NCBI GenBank assembly: GCA_049680295.1
Contig: JBAUHN010000495.1
Location: 1 to 7,695, forward strand
Source of the DNA: JBAUHN01 sp049680295
GTDB lineage: Bacteria; Pseudomonadota; Alphaproteobacteria; Rhodobacterales; Rhodobacteraceae
Direction: 5' to 3'
DNA: 7,695 nucleotides
This document shows, in pieces, positions 1 through 6,538 of the stretch. Numbering within the stretch: position 1 is the stretch's first letter; each line of letters starts with the position of its first letter. The position numbers were made by a program, and so were the translations under genes. The notes beneath the pieces are model-generated. The model saw nothing but the letters and a program-made list of their open reading frames with translations, did not search any database and was not told where the DNA came from.

Positions 1-24
1 CATACAGCCTTGTTGCAGTTGAAT

Positions 25-31
25 GGGGTGA
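25..31 (+). promoter_or_regulatory. Ribosome binding site for the M20 gene
   Basis: GGGGTGA lies six bases upstream of the TTG at 38, which is good Shine-Dalgarno spacing. In-frame stops at 20-22 and 29-31 rule out any earlier start in this frame. This site is the reason for choosing the TTG start over later in-frame TTG codons such as the one at 71. Confidence 0.55.
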
Positions 32-37
32 TCGACG

Positions 38-1243
38 TTGGACGAGAAGCAATCCACACAGACTGAAAGCTTGCCCCGCGCAAGCACCGAGGACCTTGTC
101 GGGACACTCTGCGACATGGTCGCCTTGGAAAGCATCACGGGCAACGAAGCGAAGATGGGTGCATATGTTTCGGCGTTTTGCGAAAATCTCGGCTTCGATG
201 TCGAGATCGTCGAGGCTGAACCGGGCAGGCCAAACGTCATCGCCACATGGGACAGTGGGCGGCCGGGCCTGAAGCTGTTGCTCAACGATCATCTCGACAT
301 TGTACCGCCCGGACCGCTGGAGTTCTGGGATACGCCACCGTTCGAGCCTACGATCAAGGATGGTCGCGTCTATGGGCGCGGCACGATTGACACCAAGAGC
401 GGACTTACGACCATCCTCTACGCGGCAAAGGCCGCAATGGCGAGCAAGAACGCATTGTGCGGACGTCTGCAATTGATCTTTTCCTGCGACGAGGAAGTCG
501 GCGGAAAGTTGGGCATGCAGCATCTGGGTCAGAACGGATATCTCGATGCTGATTTGGCATTGGTCGCCGAACCTACATCGATGCAGATCGAAATCGCCAC
601 CAAAGGACGGCTGAACTTGGAAATCATCACCACAGGCAAAGCAACCCACGCCGCGCGTCCTTGGCTGGGCCACAGTGCCATCGAGGACATGGTTGATGTT
701 ATCCTCGCATTCCGTAGCCACGCAGAAGATCTATCCAAACGTGTACATCCGCTTGTCGGGCAGGCATCGCTGTGCGTCGGGACCCTTGATGGGGGCACCG
801 TGCCGAACATGGTGCCGAACCGTTGCCTGATGGGCCTCGATAGGCGCGTTTTGCCCACCGAGGACCCGGAGGAAGCCAAGGCCGAGATCACGGCGATCCT
901 TGACCGGCTTGCAGCTGAAAAGCCTGGATTTGCTGCCACAATGCGTGAGATCGTCTGGTGGCCGGGTTACGTGATCGACGCGGATGAACAGGTTGTCGGC
1001 TATGCCGTCCGCGCATTTGAAAAGGTTGTCGGACACCCGCCCCAGATCAAGGGAAAGGACGCAGGCACCGATGCGTCCTGGATTAACGTGTTGGGCGGAA
1101 TCCCAGTTGTGATGTTCAGCCCCGGAAGCGGCCCGGATGCCATGAATGCAAACGAAAACGTCGGTATCGAGGATCTGGCGACCGCCACGCAGGTCGTGAC
1201 GCAGTTCGTGTTCGATGTCTTGGCGCGCCGGGATCAGCCATGA
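38..1243 (+). CDS. M20 family metallopeptidase / amidohydrolase (ArgE/DapE/CPG2-like)
   Basis: A cytoplasmic zinc hydrolase of 401 residues, normal length for M20 deacetylases and carboxypeptidases that cleave amide bonds of N-acyl or N-carbamoyl amino acids. There is no signal peptide. Visible motifs are NDHLDIVP with metal ligands His85 and Asp87, GRGTIDTKSG with bridging Asp118, SCDEEVGG with general base Glu152 and ligand Glu153, VAEPT with ligand Glu178, His204 and PRP-like residues of the lid/dimerisation domain, and PNMVPN at 256-261. The usual C-terminal ligand motif (AHxxxE) reads AMNANE, with Met369 in place of His. The TTG start is supported by GGGGTGA upstream. The stop overlaps the permease start (ATGA), so it is cotranscribed and probably translationally coupled with the transporter. 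It likely acts on the imported solute or a product of it. The family assignment is firm. The substrate (acetylornithine, succinyl-diaminopimelate, ureido acid or other) is not determinable. Confidence 0.93.
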   Translation: MDEKQSTQTESLPRASTEDLVGTLCDMVALESITGNEAKMGAYVSAFCENLGFDVEIVEAEPGRPNVIATWDSGRPGLKLLLNDHLDIVPPGPLEFWDTPPFEPTIKDGRVYGRGTIDTKSGLTTILYAAKAAMASKNALCGRLQLIFSCDEEVGGKLGMQHLGQNGYLDADLALVAEPTSMQIEIATKGRLNLEIITTGKATHAARPWLGHSAIEDMVDVILAFRSHAEDLSKRVHPLVGQASLCVGTLDGGTVPNMVPNRCLMGLDRRVLPTEDPEEAKAEITAILDRLAAEKPGFAATMREIVWWPGYVIDADEQVVGYAVRAFEKVVGHPPQIKGKDAGTDASWINVLGGIPVVMFSPGSGPDAMNANENVGIEDLATATQVVTQFVFDVLARRDQP

Positions 1244-3189
1244 GCGCCAGCCCGAACCAAAAGCTTCCTGAAAGCGACGCGGAGGTCAGCGCGCTTGAGC
1301 AGATTACGATCGGAGGATTGTCGCCGCAACAAAGGCTGTTCGCCTTTCTGATTACCGGCGTTGCGGTCGTGTTTTCACTGTTTCATCTATTTGCTGCCTA
1401 TTTCGGTCCGGCGATGAGCTATGTGCACCTGACCATGCACATCACGATGATGCTGGTGCTGACTTTCTTGCTGAAACCTGCCGGGCGCACGTCGTGGAAG
1501 GAACCGGTCAATCGTTGGTTCGGTTTGGATCTGGCCTTGATTGCCCTTGCGCTCTTTCTTCAGGTTTATGTGCTGATTGACCCTTTCGCGTTCATGTCGC
1601 GGCGTGGTCAGGCGGAACCTTTGGACATGTTCCTGGGCGTCCTGGCAATTTTGATGATCATGGAAGGCACCCGGCGCGTTGTGGGCATGACCATGTCAGT
1701 CCTGGCCGTCTTTTTCATGCTTCAAAGCGCCTATGGAGAGTTCTTTCCCGGCGTCTTTTTCGGCCCCAATGTGGACTGGTCGTTGATCATCAATGATCTC
1801 TACATGGAAGAAGAGGGCATCTATTCGACGCCGGTCGCGATTTCGGCGTCCTTTGTGGTCCTGTTCATCATATTCGGCGCGTTCCTGATGCGCTCGGGCG
1901 TGGGCGACCTTTTCCGGGACGTGGCATTCGCGACCATGGGCCGTCAGGTCGGCGGGCCTGCCAAGGCCGCGGTTATGTCCAGCGCTTTCATGTCGTCGAT
2001 TTCCGGCAGCGCGGTGTCCAACGTCGTCACCACCGGCACCTTCACGATCCCGCTGATGAAGCGGATGGGCTATCCCAAGACATTCGCCGCCGCGGTTGAG
2101 GCATGTGCATCGACTGGTGGTGTCTTTACACCGCCGGTCATGGGGGCCGTCGCCTTTATCATGGCCGAATTCATGGGCGTTCCTTACTGGACGATCGTCA
2201 AGGCAGCGACGATTCCGGCCGCGCTTTACTTCATTTCGATCTTTGCGGGCGTTCATTTCCGCGCGAAGCGTCTGAACCTGCAGGCGGAACGCTCCGAAGA
2301 TCTGCCCTCTGCGAAACAAGCGTTTATCGACAAGGGGCATATGCTGATCCCGCTGATCATTCTGGTCGGTACGTTGATGTCGGGGTACAGCCCGTCCTTC
2401 GCGGCGCTGTCGGGGATTGCTGCAGTATTCGTGTGCAGCTGGTTCCGGGCTGAAACGCGGTTCACCCCCCTGAGTATCGTTGCCACGCTGGAGGATGCGG
2501 CGCGGATGATGATCTCGGTGGCCATCCCATCGGCCGCCGCCGGACTGATCGTCGGCTCGATCTACTTTTCCGGTCTCGCTGTCCGCTTTTCCACTTCCAT
2601 CATGGACATGGCTGCCGGGGGTGAACTGGTCGCGCTCATCCTCGCCATGGTGGTCTGTATCATCCTTGGCATGGGGATCACGGTCACGGCGCTTTACATT
2701 CTTGTTGCGGCGCTGATCGTGCCCGTTCTGATCCGCCTTGGTGTTGAACCGATTGCTGCACACCTGTTCGCCTTCCACTTCGGGGTGGCGTCCTACATAA
2801 CACCACCCGTCGCACTTTCCGCTTTTGCCGCGTCCGCCATCGCGGGATCAGACCCGATGAAGACGGCGTTTCAGGCCGCCCGTTTGGCGCTGCCCGCTTA
2901 TCTGATCCCTTATATGTTCGTCTATTCGACCGGGCTGGTTTGGGTCGGTGACTGGATCACCATCCTGACCGCTGCGGTCACTGCCAGCGTCGGTGTGATC
3001 GCAATTGCAGCAACCGTCGAAGGTTGGTTCATCCGCAAAAGCAACAGTATCGAGCGTGTCCTGACCGGTGCAGGGGCCCTGTTTCTTATCGCACCGCAGA
3101 CGTGGAGCCATTTTGTGGGATTTGCATGTATCGCGGGCGTGATCGCACTTCAGATCCTGAAGCCCGCCAAAACGGGGGTGGCAACGTGA
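1240..3189 (+). CDS. TRAP transporter permease, 4TM/12TM fusion (TAXI type)
   Basis: Integral inner-membrane component of a tripartite ATP-independent periplasmic transporter, 649 residues, in which the small DctQ-like and large DctM-like subunits are fused. The N-terminal part (about residues 33-140) has hydrophobic helices fitting the four-helix Q domain. The large M domain follows with many helices to the C-terminus. The signature of the M domain is visible: GSAVSNVVTTGTF at 256-268, then PLMKRMGYPK, EACASTGG at 287-294 and TPPVMG at 297-302. A second repeat-like TPPVALSAFAAS occurs late in the protein, as expected for the inverted-repeat architecture. Fusion permeases of this kind work with TAXI binding proteins, which matches the binding protein encoded two genes downstream. 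These transporters are secondary, usually sodium-driven, importers of organic acids or amino acids. The start overlaps the M20 stop by ATGA and the stop overlaps the next gene by GTGA. The solute is unknown. Confidence 0.96.
   Translation: MSASPNQKLPESDAEVSALEQITIGGLSPQQRLFAFLITGVAVVFSLFHLFAAYFGPAMSYVHLTMHITMMLVLTFLLKPAGRTSWKEPVNRWFGLDLALIALALFLQVYVLIDPFAFMSRRGQAEPLDMFLGVLAILMIMEGTRRVVGMTMSVLAVFFMLQSAYGEFFPGVFFGPNVDWSLIINDLYMEEEGIYSTPVAISASFVVLFIIFGAFLMRSGVGDLFRDVAFATMGRQVGGPAKAAVMSSAFMSSISGSAVSNVVTTGTFTIPLMKRMGYPKTFAAAVEACASTGGVFTPPVMGAVAFIMAEFMGVPYWTIVKAATIPAALYFISIFAGVHFRAKRLNLQAERSEDLPSAKQAFIDKGHMLIPLIILVGTLMSGYSPSFAALSGIAAVFVCSWFRAETRFTPLSIVATLEDAARMMISVAIPSAAAGLIVGSIYFSGLAVRFSTSIMDMAAGGELVALILAMVVCIILGMGITVTALYILVAALIVPVLIRLGVEPIAAHLFAFHFGVASYITPPVALSAFAASAIAGSDPMKTAFQAARLALPAYLIPYMFVYSTGLVWVGDWITILTAAVTASVGVIAIAATVEGWFIRKSNSIERVLTGAGALFLIAPQTWSHFVGFACIAGVIALQILKPAKTGVAT
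3174..3181 (+). promoter_or_regulatory. Ribosome binding site for the two-helix protein
   Basis: GGGGGTGG sits within the last codons of the permease, four bases before the GTG at 3186. It supports translation of the small gene from that GTG and not from the upstream in-frame ATG at 3024, which would overlap the permease by more than 160 bases. Confidence 0.5.
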
Positions 3190-3377
3190 AAACCATCCTT
3201 ATCTGGGCCGCACTGGCACTGATCATCGCATCCGCATTCTGGGTGGATGCGATCCGACTGATACACAACCACTTTGCGCTGTACCTGATTTGGTTGGCGG
3301 CGGTGGCAGGTATCGCAATTTTCCTCGCACTGCTTTCTGCCTCGGGCAGGGCTTCGTCGGGTGAAGATGAACAATAA
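3186..3377 (+). CDS. Small two-helix membrane protein in the TRAP-TAXI operon
   Basis: A 63-residue protein not assigned to any named family. It starts at GTG, whose last two bases and the next A form the permease stop codon (GTGA overlap), with a purine-rich ribosome site just upstream. Two hydrophobic segments are visible, about residues 4-20 and 32-50, separated by a short loop with Asp21, Arg24 and His28/His30. The C-terminal tail (51-63) is polar and acidic, ending GEDEQ. There is no signal-peptide cleavage motif or lipobox. Its position between the permease and the binding protein, with a coupled start, argues that it is a real gene and possibly an accessory or stabilising subunit of the transporter. 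Its small size and the fusion permease already supplying a Q domain mean it is not a conventional DctQ. Function is unknown. The membrane location is well supported and the accessory role is an inference. Confidence 0.72.
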   Translation: MKTILIWAALALIIASAFWVDAIRLIHNHFALYLIWLAAVAGIAIFLALLSASGRASSGEDEQ

Positions 3378-3390
3378 CCAAAGTCCAAAC

Positions 3391-3398
3391 AAGGAGAT
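3391..3398 (+). promoter_or_regulatory. Strong ribosome binding site for the TAXI binding protein
   Basis: AAGGAGAT lies seven bases before the ATG at 3406. It decides the start: the in-frame GTG at 3361 and ATG at 3367 overlap the preceding gene and would add residues ahead of an otherwise typical signal peptide. A strong site suits a periplasmic binding protein needed in excess over its permease. Confidence 0.8.
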
Positions 3399-3405
3399 CA
3401 AAGCA

Positions 3406-4404
3406 ATGACAACGACACTGCATAGAAAATTTGGCGCACTGGCTGCGTCAGCCGCACTGGCAGCAACGATGGCGCTGGCGACACCTGCACTCGCCCAGGA
3501 CATGCCGGAGGAAACGCTATCGATCACGACAGCAGCCAAGGGCGGATCGTGGTTTGCGGTTGCGGCCTCGATCTTCTCAAAAGTCGAAGCGGCAAATCCT
3601 GGGCTGGTCACGCAAATCCAACCCGGGGGCGGTCTGACAAACATCGACAAGGTTCAAAAGGGCCAATCTGACATTGGCTTGACCTTTGCCTTTGCAGGCC
3701 CGCTGGCGGTCGCAGGATTGCCGCCTTTCGAGGAAGAATATGACAACCTGACTTATCTGACAGCTCTTTTTCCCGGGCACTATCAGATCATCGTCCGCAA
3801 GGATGCCGGCATCGAAAAGTTCGAGGACATCTTCGATAAACGGATTTCTCCCGGCAAGGTTGGCTTTGGTGGCGAGTTGATGTTCCGCCAGATGCTCGCA
3901 GCCTATGACATGGATTATGACAAGATGCGCGAAATGGGTGGTGTCGTTAACCTGCTGGGGACAGGCGATGCTGCAAACCTGATGCGTGACGGCAACCTTG
4001 ACGTAATCCTGTCCGGGGGTAACCCGCCGACACACCCGATCTTTTCCGAACTCGCCTTGACGACGGACATTGATGTGCTGGCGCTGCCTGATGCCGATCT
4101 TGACAAGATATTTGCCGCCAACCCGGCCTTTTCTGAAGGTTTCATGCCAGCCAACCCCTACAATGGCGTCGCAGGCGAGTTCCGAAACATCGGCGGCTAT
4201 GTCGTTGTGATTGCCCGCAAAGATCTGTCTGACGAGGCCGCCTACAGCTTTGTCAAATCCTTCTGGGAAGGTCTGGATGACCTTAAGGCCGACAGCCGAA
4301 CCTTTGACGAATCTGATCCGTCCATTGCCCTGAAGGGCAACCGGGGCATGCCGGTCCATCCCGGCGCGCAGAAGTATTTTGATGAAGTTGGCCTGACCAA
4401 CTGA
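3406..4404 (+). CDS. TAXI family TRAP transporter solute-binding protein
   Basis: Periplasmic binding protein of 332 residues that captures the solute and delivers it to the fused permease encoded upstream. A classical Sec signal peptide covers residues 1-30: basic Arg7-Lys8, an alanine/leucine-rich core, and cleavage after ALA at 28-30. There is no lipobox cysteine, so it should be soluble. TAXI features follow in order: AAKGGSW near 43-49, PGGGLTN at 73-79, KGQSDIG at 85-91, GHYQIIVRKDAG at 124-135, an LLGTGDAANLMRDG segment near 183-196, a central SGGNPPTHP segment near 203-211, and MPVHPGAQKYFDEVG at 315-329 at the C-terminus. This gene is the last of the operon and is followed after 21 bases by a terminator. 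Some characterised TAXI proteins bind glutamate or related acids, but the ligand here cannot be deduced. Confidence 0.95.
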   Translation: MTTTLHRKFGALAASAALAATMALATPALAQDMPEETLSITTAAKGGSWFAVAASIFSKVEAANPGLVTQIQPGGGLTNIDKVQKGQSDIGLTFAFAGPLAVAGLPPFEEEYDNLTYLTALFPGHYQIIVRKDAGIEKFEDIFDKRISPGKVGFGGELMFRQMLAAYDMDYDKMREMGGVVNLLGTGDAANLMRDGNLDVILSGGNPPTHPIFSELALTTDIDVLALPDADLDKIFAANPAFSEGFMPANPYNGVAGEFRNIGGYVVVIARKDLSDEAAYSFVKSFWEGLDDLKADSRTFDESDPSIALKGNRGMPVHPGAQKYFDEVGLTN

Positions 4405-4425
4405 TCAAAGATGCAATACCGAAGG

Positions 4426-4460
4426 AAACGCCCCGCCTGTTGCGGGGCGTTTTCATTTTG
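4426..4460. terminator. Rho-independent terminator, possibly bidirectional
   Basis: A perfect 11-bp stem (4426-4436 pairing with 4442-4452, core CGCCCCGC/GCGGGGCG) encloses a five-base loop CTGTT and is followed on the + strand by a T-rich tail (TTTTCATTTT). It ends the transporter operon 21 bases past the binding-protein stop. Read on the - strand, the same hairpin begins just after the AA_synth stop codon and is followed by TTTCCTTC, a weaker U-tract, so it may also serve the converging operon. Confidence 0.9.
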
Positions 4461-4998
4461 GCAAACGGGGGTTTGGTCTTCCGGCCGTGCTGAAGGCAAT
4501 CGCCAGCAGGATTTCATGGGGCAGGGGCGCATCATGAATGCTGACAGGCAATGTATCGATCTCGGCAAAGGACCACTGGTCGTTTGTCGGTCCGAGTGGC
4601 AGGTCGATCATAGTGCCCGGCACGCCTATCTTGCAGGTGGACGGAATAAGCGCCTTGCCACCCCCGATGGCCGCGCGCATGGGCTTTCCCAACGTCGGAT
4701 GCAGGACCGCAGCCCCGTGTTCCACATCGCCCGATGTGCCCACAAGGGCGGCTTTTCCATAGGCGGCGACCGGCAGGTCGAGCGCGTCAAGCGCTCTTTC
4801 CGCCAACTGCTGTCCACAGTCCGCGGCAAGCTGCGTCAACTGTAGCAGATCTTCGTGCGCATCGCTGCCCGCAAGCGGATTGTCAAACACCACCATCGCC
4901 ACGACCCGGCTCAACCGGGTTTGCAGCTTGTGCCCGGCGTCGCTGTCCACGTCTTCCAGAAGAACCCGCCATTTCCGCGCCTGCACGCCCTTGATCAT
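4453..4998 (-). CDS. AA_synth (DUF1185, PF06684) family protein
   Basis: A soluble protein of 181 residues, about the usual length for the AA_synth family. Conserved family features are visible: RRVVAMVV-like strand near 30-37 with the following NPLAG (40-44), a Leu/Ala-rich helix at 51-73, YGKAALVG at 80-87, GDVEHGAA at 90-97, HPTLGKP at 100-106, GGGKALIPS at 112-120, then the PGTMIDLPL strand and a late GRPNPR. Structural genomics models of this family show a Bacillus chorismate-mutase-like trimeric fold, and its reaction is not established; the 'amino acid synthesis' label is tentative. The ATG overlaps the stop of the amidohydrolase (ATGA) and no good ribosome site precedes it, so translation is probably coupled to that gene. 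The stop codon lies in the tail of the shared terminator. Conserved Lys, Glu and His residues could form an active site. Its role, likely acting on the amidohydrolase product, is an inference. Confidence 0.92.
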   Translation of the reverse strand: MIKGVQARKWRVLLEDVDSDAGHKLQTRLSRVVAMVVFDNPLAGSDAHEDLLQLTQLAADCGQQLAERALDALDLPVAAYGKAALVGTSGDVEHGAAVLHPTLGKPMRAAIGGGKALIPSTCKIGVPGTMIDLPLGPTNDQWSFAEIDTLPVSIHDAPLPHEILLAIAFSTAGRPNPRLPK

Positions 4999-6413
4999 AG
5001 TTTGATCAGCGGGCGCACACGCGCCGCCGCCTCGTTGAGGTTTGCCACGGCCGTTGGCACGTCGATCGTTTGCACCTCGCCATCCTTCACAACCGTTTTT
5101 CCGTCAACGATCACGCGGTCTACATCCTCACCATTGGCCGCAAACACCAGGAACAGGAAGGGATCATAAACTGGAGTCGCCTTCGGCGTATCAATCCGCG
5201 TCAGGACGATATCCGCCTTGCAGCCCTCGGCCAGGCGGCCTAGATCGGGCCGTCCCAGTGCATTCGCGCCGCCGACGGTTGCCATCTCAAAGATTTCTGT
5301 GGCGAGGGCGGCACCGGCGTAGCCTTCGACAATCTTGCAGACCGTGGCCGCGATCCGCATCTCGTTGAACATGTCATACGGGAAGGTATCCGTCCCCAGT
5401 GCCTGCTTGATCCCCATGCGGCGGTATTTCTGAATGGAGTTGATCACGCCGCCACGCCGCGCTTTGCACCAAGGCAGATGTGCGACACTGGTGCCGGTCT
5501 CGCGCAACAGCTCGATCTCGGAGGGTTTCATGTCATCATGGTTTCCGGATTCGGACATCCATTGACCATGGCCGATAATGAAGTCAGGCCCGAGCAATCC
5601 GGTATCTGCCATGTATTCCACGGATGTCATGCCATGTGTCTGTTGAATCAGACGGTACTCCTGCACGGATTGTCCCGCATGCAACTGGATCAAGACGCCC
5701 AGTTCATCCGCCGCCGCGCGCGTCGCACGCAGCAATTCGGGGTCGCAGGTATCAATCTGACCGGGCGCAAGGAAAGTTGTCAGCCGGTTGTCATAGCGCC
5801 CGTTCCAGTCCTTGACAAAGCTCTTGCAAGCCTCGAAACGTGGCCGCCCGTCACCCGGATTGGTCTTGTACGCTATCTCTCCGTTTGGCTGTTCGCGGTA
5901 GTAGTATTTCCGGTAGCGTGGGCCGGTCCAGCCCCTCACACCTGACGTGCCCATGGCCTCGGCCACACGTTCGACGGGTTCTATGCTGCCCCCGCCCATG
6001 ATCTCCTCATCAAAGGACATCTCGACAATTGAGGTCGATCCGCACCGCAGCAATTCGGCAATGGCGCAGACAGCGGCCGCAACTTGGGCGTCCGGGTCGG
6101 TTGCGTTGCGCACAGCCGGCAAAGCACGGTACAGATTGGCGGAGTATTCCTTCATGCTGCGGTCGATTGGACCAACGTTGTCGTCCAGATACCCCTTGGT
6201 AAAGTTGGTATCCGTTAAATGCAGGTGCGCATTTACAAAGCCGGGCATCACGATGCGGCCAGTCGCGTCGATACGGTCATCGACCTGCCCCTCGTAGTGT
6301 TTTCCGACATAGACTATCCTGTCACCGTCGAAGGCCACGACACCGTACTCGATTGAATAGTGGGCATCGCCGTCCCAAGCCAGAACCGTTCCATTTTCGA
6401 TGAGCGTCGTCAT
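4995..6413 (-). CDS. Metal-dependent amidohydrolase, TRZ/ATZ/cytosine deaminase-like
   Basis: Cytoplasmic TIM-barrel amidohydrolase of 472 residues with the flanking beta-sandwich formed by the N-terminus (IENGTVLAWDGD) and the C-terminus (LGRLAEGCKADIVL, then VDGKTVVKDG). Visible metal-site residues are NAHLHL with His63 and His65, His245 in LHAGQ, His282 in GHGQW, and Asp342 in LGTDT. The segment GTDTFPYDMFNEMR matches the subgroup of SAH/MTA deaminases and triazine hydrolases. In that subgroup His245 begins an HxxE motif whose Glu takes part in catalysis; here it is HAGQ, with Gln248. The residues HLPWCKAR also replace the usual HCPxSN-type segment. It may be a divergent deaminase or a hydrolase of another C-N or ring bond. 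The start at 6413 is chosen because AAGGAG sits six bases upstream; the in-frame ATG at 6434 has no such site. It is first in an operon with the AA_synth gene and divergent from the Crp/Fnr regulator. Confidence 0.93.
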   Translation of the reverse strand: MTTLIENGTVLAWDGDAHYSIEYGVVAFDGDRIVYVGKHYEGQVDDRIDATGRIVMPGFVNAHLHLTDTNFTKGYLDDNVGPIDRSMKEYSANLYRALPAVRNATDPDAQVAAAVCAIAELLRCGSTSIVEMSFDEEIMGGGSIEPVERVAEAMGTSGVRGWTGPRYRKYYYREQPNGEIAYKTNPGDGRPRFEACKSFVKDWNGRYDNRLTTFLAPGQIDTCDPELLRATRAAADELGVLIQLHAGQSVQEYRLIQQTHGMTSVEYMADTGLLGPDFIIGHGQWMSESGNHDDMKPSEIELLRETGTSVAHLPWCKARRGGVINSIQKYRRMGIKQALGTDTFPYDMFNEMRIAATVCKIVEGYAGAALATEIFEMATVGGANALGRPDLGRLAEGCKADIVLTRIDTPKATPVYDPFLFLVFAANGEDVDRVIVDGKTVVKDGEVQTIDVPTAVANLNEAAARVRPLIKL

Positions 6414-6419
6414 GCGTTT

Positions 6420-6425
6420 CTCCTT
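6420..6425 (-). promoter_or_regulatory. Ribosome binding site for the amidohydrolase
   Basis: AAGGAG on the - strand lies six bases ahead of the ATG at 6413. It selects this start over the in-frame ATG at 6434, which is preceded by an A- and C-rich stretch without a Shine-Dalgarno match. Confidence 0.75.
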
Positions 6426-6538
6426 GACCTTCATTGGTTTGTCGAAAAAGAACTAGCGGTTAATGTGTGCTTGGTAAGCAAGTAGTTGCCGGATGCTGGA
6501 AGATTTAGCTTTTTGGACCATGGAAGGCGAAGCGGACT
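6426..6538. promoter_or_regulatory. Divergent promoter region between amidohydrolase and Crp/Fnr gene
   Basis: This non-coding stretch must hold the promoters of the - strand amidohydrolase operon and the + strand regulator gene. It is more AT-rich than the flanking genes. No convincing -35/-10 pair could be assigned by eye on either strand. It contains a short perfect inverted repeat at 6468-6480. The regulator ATG has only a distant GGAAGG-type ribosome site (6522-6527). Confidence 0.6.
6468..6480. repeat. Short inverted repeat, candidate operator
   Basis: TGCTT-GGT-AAGCA is a perfect 5-bp inverted repeat with a 3-base spacer, near the middle of the divergent intergenic region. It does not match the FNR (TTGAT-N4-ATCAA) or CRP (TGTGA-N6-TCACA) consensus. 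A repeat this short can occur by chance, so an operator role is speculative. Confidence 0.25.

Noticed and set aside
1..66. Open frame (frame 1) ending at a TGA at 64-66 that could be the tail of an upstream gene.
   Set aside because: Only 21 codons are visible, nothing in them is recognisable, and it would overlap the M20 gene by 29 bases. It may be real but cannot be supported.
1696..2778. Long - strand open frame (360 codons) opposite the permease.
   Set aside because: Its composition is Arg/His/Asp/Gly-rich and low complexity, typical of the antisense of a membrane-protein gene. No motif, no ribosome site, and the + strand permease is unambiguous.
3361..3405. N-terminal extension of the binding protein from GTG 3361 or ATG 3367.
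   Set aside because: It would put polar residues ahead of a standard signal peptide and overlap the preceding gene, while ATG 3406 has an AAGGAGAT site at ideal distance.
3577..4359. Long - strand open frame (260 codons) opposite the TAXI binding protein.
   Set aside because: It is the shadow of a clearly conserved gene and contains no recognisable domain.
5478..5945. + strand open frame (155 codons) opposite the amidohydrolase.
   Set aside because: No domain or start signal; it is a shadow of the conserved - strand enzyme.
6471..6481. TTG-N5-CAA considered as an FNR/Dnr-type box.
   Set aside because: The half-site spacing is too short: FNR-type sites are TTGAT-N4-ATCAA over 14 bases, and the inner bases do not match.
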